Shown one piece after another: positions 25,076 through 30,038 of a stretch of DNA of 30,038 bases. This DNA comes from Clostridia bacterium (GTDB taxonomy: Bacteria; Bacillota; Clostridia; Oscillospirales; Acutalibacteraceae). Both the position numbers and the translations under genes were made by a program. Within the stretch, counting starts at the first letter, position 1, and each line of letters starts with the position of its first letter. The notes under the pieces are model-generated. The model saw only the letters and a program-made list of their open reading frames with translations. It was not told the DNA's origin and did no database searches. Location of the stretch: positions 1 to 30,038 of the forward strand of contig JAGBSU010000160.1 in assembly GCA_017631705.1 (NCBI GenBank), given 5' to 3'.

Positions 25076-26335
25076 TTAAAGACTGTAATAAGCCAGGCGC
25101 AAGCCACAGGTGTCGGCCCGAACATCACGGTCATACCAACAGCTGGTGCGAAACATGCCGGCACACCAATAGGTGTAATCATACCAGTTACCGCCTCTGC
25201 ACGGCCACATTTCCTCACCTTTGTTTGGTCCGGAAAAGATGTCGTTTCCGTAGGGCGCGCCAGTTGGCTCCCGCTCAGGGAACAGGCCTAACTCAATTAA
25301 AATCTGGGGCGCGGAATTTAACCCCTCAGCCAAGCCCATTTCACGTATCGTGCCACCGCGTTTTTCCTCTGTAAAGGAAGAAACCGTCTGACTGAGAACC
25401 CATCTGCCATTCACATCGCCATATGTGTTGGGCGCATTTTTTTCGGGGCACGGAGAATAGTCAAGTTTCAGGCTGTTTCGGTCCCCGGGATGGGTAAGTG
25501 TTCCGTCCGGCAAAATAGCACGCCAGCGGTCAGAATGGAAAGATAGGTCACAGTTGGGGTTCATAACATCCGCATCCGGAATAATCTGCAATTCTCCATC
25601 ACAGAATCGGAAGCCCGGGCAAAACTCAAACACATTTCCGCAAAGGTCCGCAATACCGTCCCACTGTCCGTTGTGAAACCAAGATAAGGGACCGGCACCG
25701 GTTAGCGTGCGCGTGGTTCTGCCATTCCGGTCAATCTTACCGGCGGGGGCCACACTGGCGGCGTTGTCATTAAACTGACCGTAGTTGGTGTTACCCTGGG
25801 GCATGGTGCTGTTTTTCTTACACCAAAGAGCAAGCGCACCCCACAAGGAAAAGGGCATCAACCCCCAACCTTTACCCTTGTCACGGCAAAGCGCCAAACT
25901 TTCATCAAAAGTATACATGTTGGCCGGATCTCTTCCAGGCATACTGTAAGCACGGCCGTCCCTGACATAGCTGAGGTATTTGCCTACTGCAACAGTATCA
26001 TGAACCTTTTCGTCCACAATAAAGGCAGGATGAATGCGGCTGTCCAACCCGTTGGACAAGTTTGCCGAGTCCATTTTGGGCAAGAGAACCATAACCGACG
26101 GCAGTCCCCTGTCGTCTAAAATCACGGTGTTGGTTCCACCGGACAAGGCCTCCACCGCTAACTTGAGATCCAAATAATCATCTGACGACGGAATCCTCTT
26201 GTTAAATTCACGAAATCTTGCGTAAATCACATCCGCCGCATCACGGCTTTCGCTACCGTCCGGTGCCAAAAAGTCGTATAAAATCCCTTTCTTGGCCCGA
26301 CGTACGGCATCGTCCTCAATAAAAACACTTTTCAT
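25076..26335 (-). CDS. FGE/SUMF1-like C-type-lectin-fold protein with DGR-like variable end
   Basis: A 419-residue protein without signal peptide or membrane helix. The C-terminal 250 residues follow the formylglycine-generating-enzyme-like layout of phage and diversity-generating-retroelement (DGR) target proteins: GRAYSMPGRDPANMYTFDES, GKGWGLMPFSLWGALALW, GIADLCGNVFEF, LGLFP and the final RGGNW...GLRLAYYSL (380-419). The last segment aligns with DGR variable regions (RGG-W...AG-F...GFR-A). It is not a genuine FGE, because of the two catalytic Cys positions after RGG the first is Asp386 and only Cys391 remains. A ligand-binding display role is inferred. No reverse transcriptase or template repeat is in the window. 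The ribosome site is weak (GCGGGGT). Confidence 0.75.
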   Translation of the reverse strand: MKSVFIEDDAVRRAKKGILYDFLAPDGSESRDAADVIYARFREFNKRIPSSDDYLDLKLAVEALSGGTNTVILDDRGLPSVMVLLPKMDSANLSNGLDSRIHPAFIVDEKVHDTVAVGKYLSYVRDGRAYSMPGRDPANMYTFDESLALCRDKGKGWGLMPFSLWGALALWCKKNSTMPQGNTNYGQFNDNAASVAPAGKIDRNGRTTRTLTGAGPLSWFHNGQWDGIADLCGNVFEFCPGFRFCDGELQIIPDADVMNPNCDLSFHSDRWRAILPDGTLTHPGDRNSLKLDYSPCPEKNAPNTYGDVNGRWVLSQTVSSFTEEKRGGTIREMGLAEGLNSAPQILIELGLFPEREPTGAPYGNDIFSGPNKGEEMWPCRGGNWYDYTYWCAGMFRTSCWYDRDVRADTCGLRLAYYSL

Positions 26336-26486
26336 ATGTTTTACCCCGCTTTTTTATACAAATACAGTGAACCCTCGTTCAAAAATTTAACACGCTGGTC
26401 TACTTTTTATCAACAACCAGACCGGCTAAATGCCGCGTCTTGACACCATACTGCCTTTGCAAGGATTGACCATTTCTTCCCAACTT

Positions 26487-27857
26487 CTATTCTGATACAA
26501 GTGTTAGTTGTTTGCGCCAACTGCCAAGGAAGTAAAAAACAATGCCGATAACCAGCGGTGTAAACCCTGCCAACGCATCACCAAGCCAAAAGCCGAAATA
26601 GCCCATCTTCAACACCACACCGAACAACAGTGCCAATCCGATACGCATGACGATACCGTCAAAAATCGCGGTGGCGAAATTCACAGCCGTGTTGCCGCTG
26701 CCGTTCATCAGCGCGTTCATGGGAGCTCTGGCGGCACTACCAAAGAAAATAAGCACTGCAATCGGCAGGTATTCCACACCGATAGCAACCACTTCTGCCT
26801 CGGCGGTGAAAATGGAATATACTTGTTGCGGGAACAGCAAAAATATCGCCGAAAGGAACACGGCAATACCGGTTGTCAGCACCGTAATCACACCCATAAT
26901 ACGCGGTACACGGTGATATTCACCGGCGCCGATATTTTGCCCGACCATGGACGAGCCGGCGGCGTTAAGCGAATTGGACACCAAATTACTGATACCGCCG
27001 ATTTTGTTGGCAATTCCATAAAAGCCCGAAACCGCCACACCGTACGAGTTGATATACGCATTAACAAACAACTTGGAAAACTGGATAGCCGCGCCTTTAA
27101 TCGCCATCGGTATCCCTAATTTTATCAAACGGAAAAACTCGTCTTTTTGTATTTTAACAAACTCTTCGGCACGAAATACCAAGCCGAATTTTTCTCTTTT
27201 TCGGTAGATAAACCAAGCGCTCCAAAGAAAACTGACTGCTTGACTGATAACTGTTGCCAACGCCGCACCTTTGGCGCGCAAACCTAAACCTAAAATGAAC
27301 CAAACATCCAACACCACGTTCAAAATCGAGGCAATGGCAATAAATACCAGCGGGTGTTTGGAATCTCCCATGCCACGCAACACGGCGCTGGCGGCGTTGT
27401 ATCCATAAATAAACACCGTACCGGCAATGCTAACCGTGGCATAATCCAACGCATCTTGCCATGCTTCGGCAGGGGTGTTCATCCACCTCAAAATCGGTTC
27501 TCGCCAAACAAGGCAACCCACCGTCAACACACCACCAAGAACAACCAGCGTGAAAAACAACGTACCGATAAACCGCCCGATACGGTGTTCTTCCTTTGCA
27601 CCAATATATTGTGAAATAATCACTTGCCCGGCATTGGAAAACCCCATTGCCAAGAACATTAAAAAATGTGCCACGTCGCCACCGACCGAAACAGCCGCTA
27701 AGCCGGTTTTTCCCAAAACCTGACCCACGACAATCATATCCACCATATTGTAAAGCACTTGCAATGTGCTAGCAATAAACAACGGTAGCGCAAATTTGAG
27801 AAGCGGTACCGCTACACGGCCATGTGTAAAATCGGTTACGTATTCGGCTTTTGCCAT
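26487..27857 (-). CDS. MATE family efflux transporter
   Basis: A 456-residue multidrug and toxin extrusion-type transporter with about 12 hydrophobic segments in two homologous halves. Typical features include PLFIASTLQVLYNMVDMIVVG at the start, GAKEEHRIG after helix 2, the NVVLDVWFILGLGLRAKGAALATVIS block at mid-protein, and MVGQNIGAGEYHR in the second half. This is the NorM/DinF-type Clostridia branch, exporting cations or drugs in exchange for Na+ or H+. The substrate is unknown. The chosen start MAKAEYV has GGGTGATG upstream. The open frame extends 10 codons further with no support. A 151-bp gap separates it from the FGE-like gene, and I see nothing in that gap. Confidence 0.93.
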   Translation of the reverse strand: MAKAEYVTDFTHGRVAVPLLKFALPLFIASTLQVLYNMVDMIVVGQVLGKTGLAAVSVGGDVAHFLMFLAMGFSNAGQVIISQYIGAKEEHRIGRFIGTLFFTLVVLGGVLTVGCLVWREPILRWMNTPAEAWQDALDYATVSIAGTVFIYGYNAASAVLRGMGDSKHPLVFIAIASILNVVLDVWFILGLGLRAKGAALATVISQAVSFLWSAWFIYRKREKFGLVFRAEEFVKIQKDEFFRLIKLGIPMAIKGAAIQFSKLFVNAYINSYGVAVSGFYGIANKIGGISNLVSNSLNAAGSSMVGQNIGAGEYHRVPRIMGVITVLTTGIAVFLSAIFLLFPQQVYSIFTAEAEVVAIGVEYLPIAVLIFFGSAARAPMNALMNGSGNTAVNFATAIFDGIVMRIGLALLFGVVLKMGYFGFWLGDALAGFTPLVIGIVFYFLGSWRKQLTLVSE

Positions 27858-27878
27858 AATGTCATCACCCGTATGGCA

Positions 27879-27887
27879 GTATAACAT
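27879..27887 (-). promoter_or_regulatory. Extended -10 promoter element for the MATE gene
   Basis: On the minus strand the sequence TGTTATACT (TG-n-TATACT) lies about 22 bases before the MATE start codon. No good -35 hexamer is seen. Confidence 0.4.
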
Positions 27888-27927
27888 ATTTTTGTATAAA
27901 AATCACGCTTTTTTTAATTTTTTTGCA

Positions 27928-27962
27928 TAAAAAACGACGAACGAAAACCGTCCGTCGTTTTA
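27928..27962 (-). terminator. Terminator after mrp
   Basis: On the minus strand AAAACGACG pairs with CGTCGTTTT, extended inward by GACG/CGTT pairs and followed by TT. It lies between mrp and the MATE promoter. Confidence 0.75.
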
Positions 27963-27972
27963 TCGTGTTATA

Positions 27973-28797
27973 TCACAACAACGCTTCTACCGCATCCACC
28001 GCAGGTTGAATTTCCTCGCAATCCACGCGCTCGATTTCACCCTCGTCACACAAATGCGAAACGGTAGCGTTTATTGGCAATTTTGCCAACAGCGGCACCT
28101 TCATGGCTTTAGCGGCCTCATCTAAGCCGTTCTCTTCGCCAAACAAAGTAATCTGCTTGTGGCAATCGGGGCAAAGCAAATAACTCATATTTTCCACCAA
28201 ACCCAACACCGGAATGTTGAGCATATCGGCCATCGTTTTGGCTTTGCCGACCACCATTTGTACCAACGATTGCGGTGTAGACACCACCACGGTAGCATCC
28301 ACCGGCAACGATTGGTATACTGTCAGCGGAACATCGCCTGTTCCGGGAGGCATGTCAATAAATAAGACGTCCAAATCCCCCCACACCACATCGGTCCAAA
28401 ATTGGGTTACCGCACCGGCAAGCACCGGACCGCGCCACACGACAGGTTGCGATTCGTCTTCTAACAATAAGTTGATGGACATCACCTTGATACCCAAATG
28501 TGTTTCTGCCGGTAGAATTCCCACTTGTGAGCCTTGTGCTTTTTGTGTCAAACCAAACGCACGGGGAATAGAAGGACCGGTAATATCTGCATCCAACACA
28601 CCGACCTTATACCCACGGCGCGCCATCATCACCGCCAACAAACAAGTTACCGACGATTTTCCCACGCCGCCCTTGCCGCTGCTGACCGCCACCACTTTTT
28701 TTATGCTGCTGAATTCATTCAACTTTGCATGCAAATCTTCTTTACGTTCGCTGCATTCTTGCGAACAGGAACTGCAATTGTGTGTACATTCGCTCAT
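27973..28797 (-). CDS. Mrp/NBP35 family iron-sulfur carrier ATPase
   Basis: A 274-residue P-loop ATPase (ApbC/Mrp/Nbp35 family) that carries [4Fe-4S] clusters to target proteins. The deviant Walker A, SSGKGGVGKSS (39-49), is followed by DADITGPSIPRAFG (70-82), FIDMPPGTGD (147-155) and the cluster-bridging CPDC (209-212). An N-terminal extension has four cysteines (Cys4, 8, 11, 15), which in Nbp35-type proteins hold a second cluster. The spacing C-x3-C-x2-C-x3-C here is compact. AAGGAGG lies before the ATG. It follows the sugar transferase gene after a terminator with only about 33 bases left for a promoter, so expression may depend on read-through. Confidence 0.93.
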   Translation of the reverse strand: MSECTHNCSSCSQECSERKEDLHAKLNEFSSIKKVVAVSSGKGGVGKSSVTCLLAVMMARRGYKVGVLDADITGPSIPRAFGLTQKAQGSQVGILPAETHLGIKVMSINLLLEDESQPVVWRGPVLAGAVTQFWTDVVWGDLDVLFIDMPPGTGDVPLTVYQSLPVDATVVVSTPQSLVQMVVGKAKTMADMLNIPVLGLVENMSYLLCPDCHKQITLFGEENGLDEAAKAMKVPLLAKLPINATVSHLCDEGEIERVDCEEIQPAVDAVEALL

Positions 28798-28832
28798 GTT
28801 TTTTCCTCCTTAACCCTTGTTTTAACAATAAA

Positions 28833-28860
28833 AGGCGGGGTTCGCGTAGCGAACCCCGTT
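28833..28860 (-). terminator. Terminator between sugar transferase and mrp
   Basis: A GC-rich stem, CGGGGTTCGC paired with GCGAACCCCG over a 4-base loop, is followed on the minus strand by CCTTTTATT. The T-run is imperfect. Confidence 0.7.
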
Positions 28861-28870
28861 AAAAATGCCG

Positions 28871-29548
28871 TTATGCCGAACGGGTAACCGTTGTCTGTGC
28901 GGAAATTGCGCTATTAGCGCCCTCCACAATCCCTTCGGAATGAATTACCTGCATGGCGGTTTTTACCAAAATGGAAATGTCGCCTTTGAGTGAATAGGTT
29001 TTAGCGTATTGGCTGTCGAACTTCGCTTTTTGGGCAACAGTTACGGTATCGCGACCGCTGACCTGTGCCAACCCGGTAATGCCCGGTCGTACACGGGAAG
29101 CACCGTTGCGATGCCGCAAGCCCAGCAAATCTCTTTCCGATAACACCACCGGACGAGGACCGACAAAACTCATATCCCCTTTTAACACATTAAACAGTTG
29201 CGGCAATTCATCCAAGCTCATGCGACGTAACAATTCGCCGACCTTGGAAATATATTTTTCTGGATTTTCCAATTTATGCGTGGCAACATTTGCCGGCGCC
29301 AACACGCTCATGGTGCGGAATTTATAAATTTTAAACGGCATATCGTATTGACCCATACGCTGCTGAACAAAAATGGGCGAACCCTTCGTGTCGATAGCGG
29401 CAATCACTGCGACAACGACCATTATTGGAGAAAGAGCTAAAATAAACAATAACGAGAAAACTATATCCAAGAATCGTTTAAAAGAAGAATAACGGTTGGT
29501 GTGTTTTTTGTTGTATTGAGAAGGCAATGTTACAACTTGGCGCATCAT
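28871..29548 (-). CDS. Polyprenyl-phosphate sugar-1-phosphate transferase (initiating glycosyltransferase)
   Basis: A 225-residue bacterial sugar transferase (Bac_transf; WcaJ/EpsL/PglC type) that starts polysaccharide repeat units by moving a sugar-phosphate from a UDP-sugar to undecaprenyl phosphate. A single hydrophobic re-entrant or membrane segment lies at about 27-51. Then come GSPIFVQQRMG, KIYKFRTM, RRMSLDELPQLFNVLKGDMSFVGPRP and RPGITGLAQVSGRD, all core motifs of the catalytic domain. GGGAGG lies five bases before the first ATG of a tandem ATG-ATG. It fits the exopolysaccharide genes at 7451-10883, although 18 kb apart, and stands divergent to a second such gene at the window end. Confidence 0.94.
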   Translation of the reverse strand: MMRQVVTLPSQYNKKHTNRYSSFKRFLDIVFSLLFILALSPIMVVVAVIAAIDTKGSPIFVQQRMGQYDMPFKIYKFRTMSVLAPANVATHKLENPEKYISKVGELLRRMSLDELPQLFNVLKGDMSFVGPRPVVLSERDLLGLRHRNGASRVRPGITGLAQVSGRDTVTVAQKAKFDSQYAKTYSLKGDISILVKTAMQVIHSEGIVEGANSAISAQTTVTRSA

Positions 29549-29595
29549 TCGTTCCTCCCTTTGTCACTTTTTCAATAATTTTTCTTGACGAGGGA

Positions 29596-29624
29596 ATTAT
29601 ACACCTTTGTTTTTTAAAAATCAA
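29596..29624 (-). promoter_or_regulatory. Sugar transferase promoter
   Basis: On the minus strand TTGATT (complement of 29619-29624) and TATAAT (complement of 29596-29601) are separated by 17 bases and lie about 50 bases before the start codon. The remainder of the 295-bp divergent gap (to 29843) is A+T-rich. It contains a small palindrome GTAGAACTAC near 29657 and otherwise nothing I can support. Confidence 0.7.
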
Positions 29625-29843
29625 GTGCTTTTGTCTAAACCCTTTCAAAGTCTGTAGGTAGAACTACTTTTTTACAAAACAGCACCTCTGTTTTTGGACA
29701 TTTTGCACTATTTTTTTGTAATTTTTTGGAAATCGCTACAAACGAACAGCTTTGTTTTATCGTTTATCGGTAAATTTTTCATGTTTATCCATGCACTCCC
29801 GTGCGCAGATGGTATAGAATCGGATATACTATTGCGGGAGGCG

Positions 29844-30038
29844 ATGAGCGTTTTGTATGCGATTATTAAACGCTGTTTTGATATCATACTATCGTTGCTC
29901 CTGCTGATACTTTTAAGCCCTCTTTTGATGGTTATTATACTCACAATTCGGTTAACTTCTTCCTGTCCGGCGGTTTTTTCCCAAATTCTCTCAGGAAAAA
30001 ACGAGAAACGATTTGTTATCTACAAATTCCGCACAATG
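29844..30038 (+). CDS. Second sugar transferase, N-terminal part cut by window end
   Basis: An open frame runs to the last base of the window (65 codons). The product begins MSVLYAIIKRCFDIILSLL, has one hydrophobic segment (about 11-36) and then reads PAVFSQ followed by RFVIYKFRTM. This is the N-terminal pattern of the same initiating sugar transferase family as the divergent gene at 28871-29548 (compare FKRFLDIVFSLL and KIYKFRTM). GGGAGG lies only 2 bases before the ATG, so a slightly later start (TTG at 29853) is possible. It probably heads a polysaccharide gene cluster continuing beyond the window. A weak extended -10 (GGTATAGAAT, about 29811-29820) lies upstream. Confidence 0.8.
   Translation, partial: MSVLYAIIKRCFDIILSLLLLILLSPLLMVIILTIRLTSSCPAVFSQILSGKNEKRFVIYKFRTM

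Noticed and set aside
25076..26335. True sulfatase-activating formylglycine-generating enzyme
   Set aside because: One of the two catalytic cysteine positions is Asp and no sulfatase gene is nearby.
26336..26486. RNA gene or regulatory element between the FGE-like gene and the MATE gene
   Set aside because: No hairpin, promoter pair or reading frame of note was found.
29650..29670. GTAGAACTAC palindrome as an operator shared with the AAGTAGAACTT near 7318
   Set aside because: The two resemble each other over few bases and in A+T-rich sequence; chance cannot be excluded.

Overview
The window reads as a chromosomal segment of a Gram-positive, low-to-medium G+C anaerobe of class Clostridia, most likely an uncultured gut member of the Oscillospiraceae/Ruminococcaceae. 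The reasons are strong AGGAGG ribosome binding sites, short overlapping operons, a sodium-translocating decarboxylase, a eukaryote-type prolyl-tRNA synthetase, an acyl-ACP thioesterase, LPXTG/sortase proteins and TTGACA/TATAAT promoters. The genus cannot be named from the sequence.

Layout. 1-2815 (+): metK, then rsmD-coaD-coiled-coil protein, coupled by ATGA overlaps and closed by a terminator. 2819-7041 (-): a run reading oadB, a 39-residue oadG-like gene, proS and two adjacent cyclophilins, the last one a lipoprotein. 7042-7450: a divergent intergenic region holding an unusual string of six small hairpins between 10-bp direct repeats. 7451-10883 (+): exopolysaccharide control and precursor genes (Wzz-like adaptor, BY-kinase, EpsC-like dehydratase). 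11000-15670 (+): valS, a thioesterase, and a GMP synthase that has only the ATP-pyrophosphatase half.

15671-24903 is an A+T-richer island immediately after guaA. It carries one pilus operon: an atypical signal peptidase, a 1170-residue adhesin, the shaft pilin, a class C sortase, a minor pilin and a second sortase. An 18-bp imperfect direct repeat lies at both ends: one copy spans the guaA stop codon and the other lies at 24904-24921. This fits site-specific integration at the 3' end of guaA. No integrase is left in the window.

25076-30038: a formylglycine-generating-enzyme-like protein whose C-terminus resembles the variable region of diversity-generating retroelement targets, a MATE transporter, an Mrp/NBP35 ATPase, and two divergent polysaccharide sugar transferases. 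The second of these runs off the window end and belongs with the exopolysaccharide theme of 7451-10883.

Assignments rest on reading translated motifs. No database search was possible, and statements about families come from general knowledge.
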